Source: Bryopsis sp. KO-2023
Taxonomy: Eukaryota; Chlorophyta; Ulvophyceae; Bryopsidales; Bryopsidaceae
Assembly: GCA_030272585.1 (NCBI GenBank)
Contig: BSYQ01000007.1
Span: 2,298,001 to 2,362,000, forward strand
Direction: 5' to 3'
DNA length: 64,000 bases
The translations under genes and the position numbers were made by a program. Shown here in pieces: positions 1-17,680 of the stretch. The first letter of the stretch is position 1; each line of letters starts with the position of its first letter. The notes beneath the pieces were generated by a model, which worked only from the letters and a program-made list of their open reading frames with translations, was not told the DNA's origin and made no database searches.

Positions 1-4618
<4,618 letters not shown>

Positions 4619-7572
4619 TATTTTCGTAGTTTTGATTTTGTTTGTGTTTTTTGGTTTATTTTCCCAACTTTCAAGTTTCGTTTCGCATACGTTCTACCAT
4701 ATTCTATGGCTTTTCTCGGGGGAAAAAAAAAGCCAAAAAAAAAAAATGAAGGCTGATATTCTATATATAGAGTTTGGGGGAAAAGGAAAATACGAAAAAA
4801 AAAAAGCAAACAAGTTGAAAGATAAAAAAAAAAGGACCCTTTCATGTTTTGTTCGGTGTGATGAAAGGGGAAAAGGGGGGGGGGGGGAATCCCTGGCAAA
4901 AATTTTATACATATATATATATATTGCCGGGGTGGTACATAGCCAATATAGTGCCACATTAGTCATATGGCATCAGCAGTGTTTTTGGCGAGGCAACAGC
5001 AGGGAAAAAAAGAATATGTATATACATATATCTGGAAATGGCCATAACAATACCAGTGATTTTCAAGCATCGGGGGAAAAAAAAGAAAGAGAAAAAGCAA
5101 GTCACCCAAAAAGAAGGAAAAAATGGGTGCAAAAAAAAAAGCAAAAAATTAGGGGATTGATTTAATTTCTATTTTTTTTAGAAAGAAAGAGAAAAATATA
5201 CATACTATGTGCTGGTGGTCCGATAAAAAGAAAAAAGAAACATGCAATCATATTTTTGTGTGTTTCTGTCCAGATTTTTTTTTTCTTCTGTGTTGCCCAA
5301 AAATCAATTTAGTTTTCCTTAAAAAATTTAAAAAAGGGTTTTTCAAAAAAAAAAAAAAGAAAAAAAAAAGAGGGGGTGGGGGATGGCTTTTTTAAAAAAA
5401 GAAGTAAAAAAGAAGTAAATAGAAAATTGTACCTGGCACCCGGTATGGGGTGGGACAATAATTAACAAGATAAAAAAAAACGTTTTATCGTGAAAAGTAA
5501 AAACGCACGATGGATATTTTCGTCCCCTTTCCTTATTAGGGTGGTCGGCTAATTTTGACACTTAGCAGCAAAAAGGTTTATGACTTCAAAAAGGAATAGC
5601 TATTCTTTGTTTTTTGTTTATATCTTTTTTTTATATATATTACATTTTTATTTTTTCGGTTTTTTTTTTGTTCCTTTTTCGAAAGAAATGGGGAAGCAGG
5701 GGAAAAAAAAGCAGTTGTTTTTTCGGGTGTTTTTTTTTTTACACATATTTACTTTTACCATGGTTTTTTTTGAAAAAAGTGGCTGCATCTCTTTTGAAAA
5801 GGAGGAAGGAAAAAAAAAAACTTGCAAGAAATGCTAGCAATATCTGACTTTTGACATCCCCAATTGTTTTTAGTTTTGAGGAGAGGGATGGTTTTTGTTT
5901 TTACATTCTTTCTTTCTTGACCTGGGGGGGGGGGCTTTCAACACGTGAAAACTGTTCCATTTTGGACTGGTTTTTTTTGGACATGATTGGAAGAAATCAA
6001 CAGTTTTTATGTGAGTAAGGATTTTGAAACGGGCAAAAAAATGGGTTAATTTTTTGTCACTGATTGTCTTCGGGGGATATTATATGTTTTGGAATTACTC
6101 GGGGGCAGGAGGGTTTGTTTGGGGGAAGCATATTACATATTACCCCCTCCCAATCGACATTTGATTGGTTGAGGGGGAACACCCAAAAATCTCGTTTTCA
6201 AAAATCTCGTTTTCAAATGAACCTTATTTGACGGATATTTCATAAAAAAAAAACAGATTGGATTGGTTCATTGTCGAGGAGGGGAAAAAAAAAGAATTAA
6301 AAAAAGAGAAAAAAGCAGAAGAAAAAAAAAAGTTCTGTAAAGAAAAATTCTCCAGGCGGCCGAGATCTCGGCTTGACGAATTTTTTTTTTTTTTGAGATG
6401 GGATTGATGGCAATTTTATCAGCTGCAATTTTTGTTTTTGAATAATGAGCTGGTTTTATCTGTTGTTTTGTGAAGGTTGAATTACCCTGTCATTTGGGGA
6501 AAATTTCCGTTTCTTTCCCCTCAGAATGGACCGTGTTTTTGGATGGGGGGGAGGGGGAAAAAAAGCGACAAAGTAGAAAGGGATGCATGATTAATAACCT
6601 ATGGCTGTGCATCTCTTTTTTGAGGGGGGGGGTAGGGAGGGAGGGGGGGAACATTAAAAAGGTGCTGTAGTGAATCTCACCAGTGAAAAAAAGCTTGTAA
6701 GAATTGATGAGAAGCATCTTTACACATTTTTTGTGTGCAAAATGATGTGAATATTTTGTTTGGGAGGGTGTGCATGTCCTTCCTGTTGTTTCCCTTTCAC
6801 TTAGAAAGACTCTGCCCCAAAATGAGCCACTCTGGAATATTCCGGTGGTTAAATATCATCCATCAACCAAAACGGAAAGATGAATCGACCGAACGCCCAC
6901 CACTGAACCACCTCCACCCCCCCCCCTTCTTTCCATCTCTGTTGAGTCCGGATGCTGGTGGTTGGAGAATAATTCTGTTGGAAGTCGTTTGCTGACGTAA
7001 TACACGCTTGACTCTGCATCGTACGGTCGGCACTACCCCGGTGTGCCAGAAACTGGTATTTGACACCACTGTCGGGAGCTTTTCGTTTCAATTGCCACCG
7101 TGGGAAGGGCACAAGCAGCAGCTTCAGGAGAGTGCCACGGTGAGCCGCGCTTTATATCTTACCGCACGTCTTGTGGTGTCGCAGTTCATGAAGCACCGAG
7201 CGGATGCCTATCTCAGAAGTCGAGAACCCCGAAAAAATGTCCTTTTTCCCTTTCGTTTAGCCCCGGTTGTAGCTACCCTGATGACCATGTTTCTCCTTCG
7301 AAAGCGTTTGGGGTACTAGGCCTGTGCTAGGCCGCAGCGACCTCAATCGGCTGACTTTGACTGTCAACGGGATCGCTTTCATTGAGTTGTACTCGAAGCC
7401 ACTGTAGCGTAACGAACCAGACATCACGATATGTTGATGGGCTTGCTCGAAGGAAAGAGACCCCCTCACGGGATTCTTTCTGAGTTCGTCGTGCCACAGG
7501 CGAGCATCAAACTGGAAACTCACAGCGCAATGGTTACAGAAGTCCAACGCTTGAATATGTTGTGCAGGTACG
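4619..7572. other. AT-rich, homopolymer-rich intergenic region
   Basis: Nearly 3 kb of A and T tracts with scattered G runs of 7-12 nt. Six-frame translations are Lys/Phe-rich low complexity. From about 6.9 kb composition becomes more balanced, and a plus frame at 7008-7319 (103 aa) could contain upstream exons of the next gene, but no domain or consistent splice phase supports it. Confidence 0.5.
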
Positions 7573-10500
7573 ATGGAGTGCGGGTGGGAGTTTGCGGGCG
7601 CATGCTTCGTCAAGAAGACCAGCGAGAATGCTTCCCTGCTGGAAGAGGGCATACTCGACGAAATAGTGGACGACCTTCTCCAGGATCTCTTCGTCGATGA
7701 ACAAAGAGAAGAGGACGGCAACAGAGATATAGATGAATATCTGGAAAGCCTGATTCCTCAAGACGACGAAAGCGCTCCAAGTGCGCGGGGTCGAGTCATC
7801 GTTTTTGGAAACGAGGGTGAAGGAAACTCGCCGTTGCCGGAAAGCACACACTCGGCCCATTCTCAAGACTTGGACTTGACTTCAGTTGGGGAGCCACAGG
7901 ATTCGGACAATATGAACGTCCAGCCGAGAATGGTCGAGGGCACTTTGCCTGACCCTGACAATCAGGAAATGGAGAGACAGCGGACTCCCCCTGGTTCAGA
8001 CATCATCACAGAGGCGTTGGAGGAAGAACCGGAATTGCTCCATGAAACTGAGACTGGACCATCAAAATCGGAAGGTCAGGCATGCCCTCTGGAGGAGGAG
8101 GTACCACTTGGTGCTTCCCAGTTTGCAAAGATGGAGCCAACCATGATCATGAGAGAGGCTGCCCCATGTGCCGCTTCCCAGGCAGTCGAAACTAACTCCA
8201 TGCAGGAGGAGAGTGTCCTGCCTGGCACTCCCAAGCTAGCAACAATGGAGCCAACCATGCGGGACGGTGGCAAATCCACCTCCCATGGTACTGAGAAAGA
8301 GTCGACCAGGAAGGAAACTGCCCCAACGAGCACTCCCCAGACAGCAAAGATGGAGCGAAGCGTGGCGGAGGGTGTCCAATCCACCTCCCATGAAAACAAC
8401 ACGGAGCCTGATCTGGAGGAGGGTGGCTTATCTGCCACCTCTCTGGTAAAGCTGACAGAGGTCCCCATTTTGGAGAGCGTCCCAGCCGGCACTTCTCAGG
8501 ATGACTCAAGTACGGAAGAAGATCGGGAGGGGCAGGACACTGACTGTAGCATCCCAAAGTCGATCACATCCAACACTTGCTCCGGAGGGTCTTCAGAAAA
8601 TTGCGAGGAAAAGAAGGTCAAGAGTGCACCTGCTTCAGTCAGAGGTGCCCCCATCGACCATCAGCCAGACTTGTTTGGAATCTCATGCCGGAGAGATGAT
8701 TGTGGGGGGGGGATGAGGAGCATCACTGGAAGGCACCTTTTGGAAAATGCTGCGAGCCCTGACTGCCGATCAAAATATGGGAACACAGTGTGGAGGGGAA
8801 AGGAAAGTGGACAGCTTGGGCAGCCTAAGACACTCCCTTCCCCGAATTCCAAGACTCGGAGCTTGTTTGTGGATGCGATCAGAGAATTGGCCAAACAACA
8901 GAAAGCTGAGATGGTTGCTAGGGCCAACGAGGAGAAGGAAAGGTTGGAAAGGATTGCCAGACAAGCACGCATCGAAAGGGAGGACCGCTTGGCCAAGGAA
9001 AAAGCTGCCAGACTGGAGGAGGAGAGGCAGAAGGCCGTTCGAGAGGAGGAAGCCCGAAAGGCCAGGGAAGTGGAAAAGCAAAAAGCCATCCAAGAAGCAG
9101 AAAGGTTGCGTATTGCTGAGGAGAATGAAAAGCGGAGAGCTGCGGAGGACGCTGAAAAAATGCGTAGGGTGGCCAAGGAAACTGTATGGAGGAGGGTTGT
9201 CCGAGACACCACCGAACCTGGCAAGCAGAAAAAAACCCAGGATGAGGAGGGAGATAAGAAGGGTGTCCTCATGAAAACAGGCATGGAGCGCCAGTGTTCA
9301 GGGGAGTCCAGAAAATCCACATCGACGGCTGTGTGGGAAAACGATGCAGGGTCGGACGGTGGCAGTGATCCCTTCCGGCGTGATTTGGAGTGGGGATGGA
9401 GCGAGGAGATCAGCGAGGGGGAGGAATTGATACAAACCAGGCGATCCCCCACAACGAACGAGAAACAACAACAAATGAAAGATACCAAGAGGGTGGCCAC
9501 CAAAGGTAGCTCGAAGGTTAGGCCCTCTGGAGGCAAACCCTCAAAACAGGACAGCGTCAAGGAGCTGCCTGTCAGAAGAACCGACTCTGGGCGAAACTCA
9601 GGTCGAGCCCAGAATGTGGGTGGTGCTGGCGAGGGACCCCCAAAGGCCCACATGACAAAGTCTGCCGCCAGGAAGGCCAAAAAGGCCAAATCCAAAAGGA
9701 GGCAGCAATCAGAACGGGAGTCGGTCGGATCGAATGAGTCGGCGGTGAAGGAGCCTAAAACTGCCACCCGCTCTTCATCACGCTCCCCGGTGCTTGTTGT
9801 ACCCAAGGGGAAAGTGGTTAGACCAGGGGTATCCTCTCCACCAGCTGCTCCACCGGCACCTACCCCTCAAACCGTGTCCGTGGAACCCAGCCCCCCCCCC
9901 GCTGAGCCTGCCAAGAGCTCAGGTCTGACTGCAAAACGTCATCCTGAGCTTGTGTGCACTGGGACACAGACTTCTGCTCCTGCTGCTCCTCCCCCCGTGG
10001 AGACCTCACAACGATCACGGCCCAGGTACTCCATCACTTACAAGGCAGCTGTCCAGAAAGCCATTGTGATGGAGTCGAACTGTCCACCACCGCCCCCTGA
10101 GAGCCCTCCATCTCCAGCACCTCAAGATCTCGAGGAGCCCACAACAGGTAACCCAGAGCTTCTTGTACCAACCATGTTCCACTCCAAAAAAAAAGGCTTT
10201 CCCGCGTTCCTTTTGCTTCTTTTGGTTCTGACACGTTTGGTACATGCTCCTACAGAGATGGGGCCCCAATTGAGCTCCGGATCATCACTGCCAGGAAGCC
10301 CTGAGTTTGGTGCTCCCCAAACCATGTCCACACCATCACCAAGTCAGGTCTACCCTCCACAGATGATGCCAGCTTTCCCTCAATGGTTCCACTACCCTCC
10401 AATGGGCTTTCCAGTGCCTGGTATTGACATGCACAGCATGCCCGCCTTGCCACACCTCATCCAGCCATACTGGACCACCTACTGCGGGTAAGTTCGATCA

Positions 10501-10804
10501 ATGTAGGGGGGGGTTGGGTGACGTGTTTTTTAAGCAGCTGCTTTGCCAGGATTTTTCGGAAAACTTGGAAGGAAATGAGATTCTGTTGTGATATGAAGTT
10601 GCATGATGTATGCTGAACAGGCTTTTTCATCCAACCGACATCTGCGAGTCGAAATTCCCCATCCCTAACGAAGATGACCTCTGGGCTGGCGACATGGAAA
10701 GACAGGAGCAAGAGCTAGCGTTTGCCAAAAAATGTCAGCCGGTTTTGAGGGAAGAATATCAAGAAATGGTGATGCAAGGCCGACACTTGCCATGGAGAAG
10801 ATGA
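7573..10804 (+). CDS. large coiled-coil, low-complexity protein of unknown function
   Basis: Exons 7573-10147, 10256-10487, 10621-10804; 996 aa. I do not recognise the family. An acidic N-terminus (residues about 20-75) is followed by four degenerate repeats of about 35 aa (8089-8515), then a continuous charged coiled coil at about 435-545 made of Glu/Arg/Lys/Ala-rich heptads, a Lys-rich stretch near 695-715, and a Pro-rich C-terminal third. The first intron is 108 nt and in frame, so a naive reading keeps it and shows a false hydrophobic segment (FPAFLLLLLVLTR). Its GT at 10148 and TACAG at 10251-10255 mark it as an intron. The last junction is in phase and adds a 61-residue tail ending HLPWRR. 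The ATG at 7573 follows a good acceptor-like TTGTGCAG, so an upstream exon may exist. A cytoskeletal or scaffold role is only a guess. Confidence 0.7.
8089..8515 (+). repeat. four degenerate 35-37-aa coding repeats
   Basis: Units start near 8089, 8200, 8305 and 8410. Shared landmarks are an acidic or Ser start, a Gly/Thr-Thr-Ser/Pro-Gln step (GASQ, GTPK, STPQ, GTSQ) and AKMEPTM or a close variant. The repeat is visible at DNA level too, so it arose by tandem duplication and then diverged. Confidence 0.6.
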
Positions 10805-11797
10805 ACAAGATATGGCTGCATTCGCTGCTCTTGAGGTGGTGGTGATGTTGGAATGTCTTGCGGTGGTGCTTCCATATCACTGATTTTGGCTGCTTTTGGT
10901 TGGGAGAGGGGAGACCATTGGAGGCGATTTGAATTGTTGCTCGTGGCTTGGGTTTTTCATGTGGAGGGGTCGCGGTGATGTTACGAGCGAGAGGAATGCA
11001 AGGATGGTTCGCACAGGTGGCTGCTGCTCGAATCGCGGGGGGGAGAGCTGCACCAGAAAGCAGTAAAATTATTTCAGCTGCTCCACATGAAGTATAGTTT
11101 TGATGGGGGGAAAATTTACCTTTAATAGCAAAAGAAAAATGTATCAGTTGGAGCATGAGGGTGACCAGGGCATTCATTCAGTTCTGGTTTTCTTGCTTAG
11201 ATTTGAGAGAGAAAAAAAAGTGTTTTGTACAGGAGAAGGGATAGTAGGGCAGGTCCAAATAGACAGGACTATTTTTTCAATTTGGGGGAATGTAGGACGA
11301 ATAGGGCTTTTGGGTTTTTTCTTCCCTTCATTGGGAACACCATCAAGTTCGTGATAATCAAGCCTTTTTTACTGAGTTCTACACACATTTGTCATTGTAA
11401 CAAAAGCACTCTCTCCTGTGTTCATTGAGCTTGTGCATTGAGAAAAATCTCACCCCATGTCGGAAATTGTGTTGCCAAAAGAAAAGACTTTGGTAAGGAC
11501 CTTGTCCTGTGGGAAGTTTGAAAGAAAAAAAAAGAGCATGTCATGAGCATGTGTATTTTGAGCAACGCTATGGCTGATCAGCCGCCGATACTGGGTATTA
11601 TTACTGTTGATATTTCTTGGCAATAGGATGAAATAGGATGCCACCATTCGTTTCACCAAACGATTTTGCTGGGAACTGATTAACACAACTCGAGAGCCTG
11701 TTCATTTTTGCTCCGCCCGGATCTAGACCCACTTTCCCTCCCCAGAAATTTGTCAAGTATGATTCCCGCCGCTGCAGATTTCCTTTTCCATCACACA
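10805..11797. other. intergenic region between converging genes
   Basis: Lies between the 3' end of the plus-strand coiled-coil gene and the 3' end of the minus-strand SDR gene, so both 3' UTRs should be here. Short T-rich and A-rich tracts, no supported ORF or repeat. Confidence 0.5.
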
Positions 11798-13955
11798 CTA
11801 TTGCTTCACGGTGATAATACCGAGCTCCACCACTGCTTTGACCATATCATCCAGGGTGTCTGCAGGGTCGATGAACTTGAGGCCCAGTCCTTTGATCTTG
11901 CTGTTGTCAAATTGAGGTATTTTGTCATACAAGTGTCTGCGTGTGGAAAGGCACCGCTGCACAGTCAGCACCCCAACACTGCAGCAGAACCATTGGCAGA
12001 ATATTCGCCTGGTCTACCTTCTGAGACATCTTTTTGTATTAGTGTAGGATCAAACAAAGTTTCTTCCAAGCAACCTATGTGTAATGATGGTGGCCATCTC
12101 ATGAATGATAAGCGAACTGAAAAATCGAGCTCATATCGCTTCATCCATTTTTGCACAGTGCTGTTTCTTTTCTTCTTTTTTCATCTCTTGTGTGTCCATT
12201 TCTTCCATTTTTTGTTTCACTTTTTTCAGTGCTCTCATTTTATTTTCTTTTGTTTTACTTTTTGTTTTTCCTTCTCGACTGCATTATATAATCCTTCTTA
12301 CGTTATGAATTCTTGTGGCAATCCGAGGAGCGGTGCCATGAGTCTCATTATTGCTTTGGGAGCATTGGCCTTGGGCAGCCATACTTTGGGGTATTTGGGT
12401 CTCAATAGATCAGCAAAATCCAATATCCACAAAGACCCATTGCACAGGATGTACCTGCATCAGCACTCAACGTCTTAAAAATTCCAGAAGTTTTCCAAAG
12501 GGGGGGGGGGGTAAAAAAAGGGCACTGGATCGAACTCCAACCCTAGGTTGCCCTACCTTCCATTGGCGCTCTTGTCTGCCATGGCAACGCAGTGTGCTGC
12601 TGCAACGTCTCGGACATCAATAAAGCCCATGCCGATCTTGGGTGCAACAGGCCACGCTTTCCCAGTCATCAACACTTTGATGAGATTCACGGATTCCCCA
12701 TCCGGACGGCTTCCGAGGGGCGGCCCGCACACAACACCAGGATTAAAAGTCACGAGATCCCACCTGCATCCAGTAGATTTCCTCGTTTTTTGGTGAAATG
12801 GCAACCGGGTTAGTTTATCAGATCCTTTTGAATCGACTTGGGGCTTTACCCGACCAGGAAGAACTCATCCAACCTGGTTTCTGTTTTCATATTAGGGTCA
12901 GTGGATGCATTTTGTGCAACTGGCGTGTGATACCCTCCCCCCCATTTTTATTTTATTTTTGCACATTGAAAACCGTGTCGCCGCATTGTCCAAAAATAGA
13001 GTTGCTGATTTGATATGCTTGCGTCGCACACCTGGTTTGCTCTTTACATAGTTCGTATGCCCGTTGCTCCGCCACTTTCTTGGAAAAGGGATAAGGAAGT
13101 TCCTTTTCAGAAGCCTTGATGGTCCAATCATCCTCTGTAAAGACATGATCAGGCCCCCTCTCTGCGGGATCGCCGTGAATTGCAGTGCAAGACGATGTCA
13201 CGATCAGACGCTCCACACAATCGGTGGCATTCACAGCCGCTGGGAAAAAAAAACAAACAAGCAAAAGAAGGGAAAGAAAGAAAGGATCGAGTGTCAGCAA
13301 CCAGGGGCTTCAATGGAGTTTTTTTTTCATTATTTTATGTTTTGTTGGTACTTGTCTCATTTACACAGCTTTGAGTCGAATCCATGGTAGGTATGAGAAA
13401 AAGAAAGAAGAAAACAGAAACATGCACCCCCGCCCCAACACACACACACAAAACGGATACTTTCCAGAGGCCAACCCTAGGTGCTCCCTCACCTATTACG
13501 TTTTCCGTTCCTTTCAAGGCGGGATCGATCAGCACTTCTCGTTCCTTCCCCCTGGGGACGTTCGCGACGAAGGGACTCGCCGTGTGCATCACGCAAGAGC
13601 ACCCGGCGACCGCCTCCTCAAAAGATCCTTCCTCCAGAAGATCTGCACGAAACAATTTCAACCGTTCATCAGCCCCTGGGAGCTTCTTGAGGTGCGCAAC
13701 CGAGGCTTCGTTTTGGGGATCCCTGCATGTGGCGTGGACGGTGTGTCCAGAAGCCAACAGGCGCTGAACGATGGGCCCGGCCACATATCCCGTGGCCCCT
13801 GTAACACAAACCGTCGTGGCTTTTGACGACTTTTCGACGTCATACAGGGGCACTCGCGTCTCCTCCATGTTGTGTGCCGTGAAAGTGAGGTCAGAAATCT
13901 CCAAACGATTTTGATTTTGGTCCAAAATTTTTGGATCGAAACGATTATTCCCCAT
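11798..13955 (-). CDS. NAD(P)-dependent extended SDR, dihydroflavonol 4-reductase-like
   Basis: Minus-strand exons 13955-13493, 13239-13032, 12763-12557, 12454-12302, 11936-11798. All four introns are GT-AG with matching phases; 389 aa from the first ATG or 360 aa from the Met at 13868. The N-terminal Rossmann fold has TGATGYVAGPIVQRLL. The active site has an upstream Ser in VTSSCTA and the Tyr-x3-Lys pair in YPFSKK. NPGVVCGPPL and FIDVRDVAAAH are typical of the DFR/cinnamoyl-CoA reductase/aldehyde reductase branch. It should reduce a carbonyl with NADPH or NADH. The substrate is not predictable, and in algae and protists this family is broader than flavonoid metabolism. The final exon ends VKQ-stop. 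No targeting signal is clear; the longer start adds a polar 29-residue leader. Confidence 0.9.
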
Positions 13956-15431
13956 TTATGGTTAATTCGGTCCTTGTGCAGAACATGCAAACAAATCCAA
14001 CCCAAGCATCTCAATTCGAAAATCATTTGATCCTCTGACACGATGGTCTCGAATGACACTTCTTTTCTTTTTTCATTTTATGTATTTTTATTTTTATTTT
14101 CATTTTTTATTTTTTGGGGGGCAGCAGGAAATAAACAGGGAGTACCTTTTCCACTCATTTTTTCTCATCACTTTCAATCTTGCCAAGAACTCTGTGCACA
14201 AATTAGTCAAATATATATCGCATTAAATCGAAGGTACGCTTGTCTGGGGATGGTTTTTCGTTCTCACACAGTTTATTAGTATTTGGAGAGATCCTTCTGG
14301 GCTCATTCAAAACATCCCCTGAAGTTGCTTTCTGAACTACAAGCATGCTCTCATAGGAATCTGAAAAAACATGTTTGGGAAGCGTGAACAATATTCTTTT
14401 CTGGGGTCATAATTCGAAGGATATTTGTGCATAGTGTTGATAGGATTTAGGAAGAGTTGGGATTTCCCCGTCAATGGTCATTTTTTTGTAGTTTTTGGCC
14501 AGCAGTGGTGAACTCAAGAGAAGACTGATTGACACTCGAGTTGAGAACGAGATGATCTGCTCTGCAAAGTAAAGTTGGGGAAAAGTTGATTGCCCGATTC
14601 AGCATCCGCTTGGTTGGATGTTATTGACTCTGATAAAAATGGGACAGAACCAAAATTAAGGAAATGTTGTAGACAACACAATGCACCAGGGACAACACAG
14701 GGTGAACATAGTGTTACAGAGAAGCCCCTACAAATTCTAGAGTCCCGAATATATACGAAAACCGGAGGTACAACAACCAACTGGCTGTACTGCAACCACC
14801 TCACTTCAATCTCGGGTTGACAACAGAAAGGTGATAGACGGCAGCTTTCGAAAGTTATTGATTCGTTTCAATTTTGAATGAAAGTAGTTTTAAAAAGGCA
14901 CACGGACGGATTCTTTTGTGTTTCTCTTTCATCAGAGGGGAAAAGGCCAATTAAGAAGAACTGATCTGTGTAGCAAATAAGATGGATGCTCTGTGTTCTG
15001 TTTCGAGAATTCGAGGGCTAGGAGATTTTGTTGAATGATTGTCTTATAATCCCAGCCCTTTTGCCCACGACCAGCCATTCACCAAGACATTCAAACTAGG
15101 AAACAAACGAATACATACCTCTCAAACCACAACTGAAGCCTCTCATGAGAATTCCCAACAATATGGCACCAAATAAAACATCTTCGGGCACTCAAAATAA
15201 ATATTAAATAACTGAAATGTAGAATATACTTATTTTTGCATGACATATATGATAACATGGTGCTGTTGTTGCTATGGGTTCTAATCGAAGGATGCATCCA
15301 TCCACATGGTGGAGAAATTTGTGCAGAGTTCTGCCTGGAACTTCGTTTTCAGTGCAAGCTGATGCTCCACAGGCCGTGCGCCCCCGTCAGACCTGCTAAC
15401 CTCCATCAAACCAACCAATCAACATTCATCT
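13956..15431. other. intergenic region between divergent genes
   Basis: Separates the start of the minus-strand SDR gene from the start of the plus-strand CCCH gene, so it should hold both promoters. T-rich stretch at 14060-14120. No ORF with domain support and no clear repeat seen. Confidence 0.5.
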
Positions 15432-17680
15432 ATGAATGGCAAAATGCGTGGGGAATTGCTGCGAGGTGATTTGCCGAGCGTCAGAAACAGAGCGCGGGGA
15501 GCTGGGAGCTTGGAACACCAGGGCCGGTCTTCACGTCTGCGTTGTGTTGGGACTACAGCGAGGTTTTCTTTTGCTGCAAGACGAGGGTGGGAAGACAGCG
15601 ACGCGATGCCCCCCGCTTATGTCCGTAAAGGTTACTCGTTGATACGAGTTGACCCGACCAAGGGGAAGGACGGGCCGCCTTCGAAAACGTTACCGTGTGC
15701 AGCGGGGTCGTCCAAAGCCATCCCGATTGCAGAACCTGACGCAGGGGAGCGGACAAAGCTAGTCCCCCCTTGCGTCGAGATTAGCGCTGAGGTGGGTGCC
15801 CCGGCAGGAGCTATCAGCGCCACGAGCGCACCTCCTTGCGGTGATACTTTTTCAGAATCAGAGTCGGATGCAGAGGTGAAAGAGGGACCCGACATTGTGG
15901 TTCCTCCGATATGGAGGCACCTCAGCTTCAAGGAGTTTTTTGGGAGCTTGTTGTACGACCTGGAGGGCGACGCGGGGCGAACTGACGATGATGCGTTCAA
16001 AAACGGGGGCGATGGGGAACCGCGGAATAGGGTTCGGGGAGAAGATCCCAGTGTTGGCGAGAACGAGGGAATTCGAGCGAATCTGGAGAAGGTGTATGCG
16101 AGTCCGACACCGGCTTTCGTGAGGGTCGAGACAGTACATGGCGCGAGGAGTGATGGTGATGCTAGCGACACGAGCAGCGTTTCCGGGAACTGGGAGGTGT
16201 ACGAAAGCGATAGCTCGGAGGACGACGGTAACACTGACGATATTGACGAGAAGGCGGAAGCCACACAAACTGATTCGTTACAAAAAGCGGCGCGCCCAAA
16301 CTCTGATGACGCAAAACCAGGGGCCCCTCCCAGTCCCAGCGAGCAGTACTACTACAAGAGGCTGAGGAGAAACCAGATAGTGAGGCAGGGGTTGGAAAAC
16401 GGGGGATCAAATGGGGTTGCTGCCCCTGTGCAGCCTTCCTTGAATGGGGTTGCTGCCCCTGTGCAGCCTTCCTTGGGTTCGGGAGGAGGGAGTGCCGGAG
16501 GCCGGAGCAGGTCTCCTCCAAGCTTGGTCAGGATGGGGACGAAGCTGTATAGATCCCAGTACACAAACCACTCGAGAAAATTGGAGCGGGTTCATAACAA
16601 AATCACAAGATGCGAGGAAGAGGTAGGGCATGGCTGTTTGGTTTATATCCATCCTTTGAGCAACCCAGACAGAGACGCTGATGACCAGCCCGCAACAACT
16701 GTGCTCTTTTTCCTGTTACTGAAATTTGTTGCTGTCCTGATGGGGCCTCCTGTGCCTCAGCAAACACTGGCGGGTTTGATGGTTGAGAAGTAGCGTTCGA
16801 TCCACTGGACAGACGGAAGGATAGCACCATTGGTTCAGTTCCAGTCCAGCCCAGTGGATTGCATTTCGATGCAAGGGGCTCCTAGGGCACTTGCAGTGAA
16901 CAACTCCCTAAAACCAGGCCGAGGTGGCGGATCAACGTGGGCTTTGCTGAAGTCTGTCTTTTTGTCTGGGGTTTTTCTCATGGAGCAGGTTGGTGGGGCA
17001 GTGGCGGCGTCGAGTCTTTGCACATCCTACCAGAAGAGCGGCGTTTGCAAGTGGGGCTCTGGTTGCAGGTGGGGAAACCGAAACGATCGGAAGAGAACTG
17101 TAGGTCGTGCTGTTGGGCTGCACCTTTGGGGGGGGGGGGCAGGCATGTGTGTTTTTTTGTATTGAGAATCAATCACAATAATTGCCATACTTTTACCCGT
17201 GATTTTGAGAGATTCAATCCCGATGGTTGAACCAGGAATAGCAGTGTGGTCTGGGCCAGGTACATTCACAGGGGGGGTTGTTTTGCTTGCGGCAGGTACA
17301 AACATGATGCTGACAAAGTGGCTGTCTGCCCTGCGTGGCTCCACGGAGACTGCGAGCGGAAGGATTGCAAGCTCCAGCATGCTACAAGGCCAGACCTGAT
17401 GCCCAATTGCATTCACTACCTAAATGACAGGTGCCACCGGTCGGATTGTCCATATTCCCATGCGGATATTGACTCGAAAGCACCCCTCTGCAGTGCTTTT
17501 TCGCTTGGGTATTGTCCGAATGGATCGTCTTGCCCTAAGAAGCACTTTACCCCTAAAATGCTGGCGGAAATGTTGGGGTCCGTAGAAGAAGCAGGAACGA
17601 GCGGAAAGCGACCAAGGGGTAATGGAGGAGGTGGGGTGCTGGCCCAAAAAAAAGGCCAAAAAACATGGATGATCACTTGA
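15432..17680 (+). CDS. CCCH zinc-finger protein, ZC3H3-like
   Basis: Exons 15432-16622, 16989-17068, 17296-17680; 551 aa, all phases consistent. Four CCCH fingers occupy the C-terminal 150 residues: CX8CX5CX3H (split by the last intron between SGCR and YKHDADK), CX7CX4CX3H, CX7CX4CX3H and CX7CX5CX3H. The order, with DADKVAVCPAW after the first finger, matches ZC3H3 of animals and C3H7 of plants. The N-terminal YVRKGYSLIR and the central SLVRMGTKLYR resemble conserved lysine/arginine boxes outside the fingers of that family. ZC3H3 proteins act in nuclear mRNA polyadenylation and export. The region between is acidic and Ser-rich (about 110-280). The start may instead be the ATG at 15606, right before the YVRKG box. 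The stretch 16623-16793 after the first donor is open by chance. Confidence 0.82.
16410..16475 (+). repeat. perfect 33-bp tandem duplication in coding sequence
   Basis: Two 33-bp units (16410-16442, 16443-16475) encode NGVAAPVQPSL twice in the linker of the CCCH protein. The identity suggests a recent in-frame duplication. Confidence 0.85.

Noticed and set aside
5340-5400. Lys-rich small proteins in the 4.6-6.5 kb region
   Set aside because: Homopolymer A/T tracts generate open frames of Lys and Phe with no other signal.
10148-10255. Transmembrane helix in the 7.6-10.8 kb protein
   Set aside because: It is the translation of a 108-nt intron with GT and TACAG borders; flanking codons join in phase.
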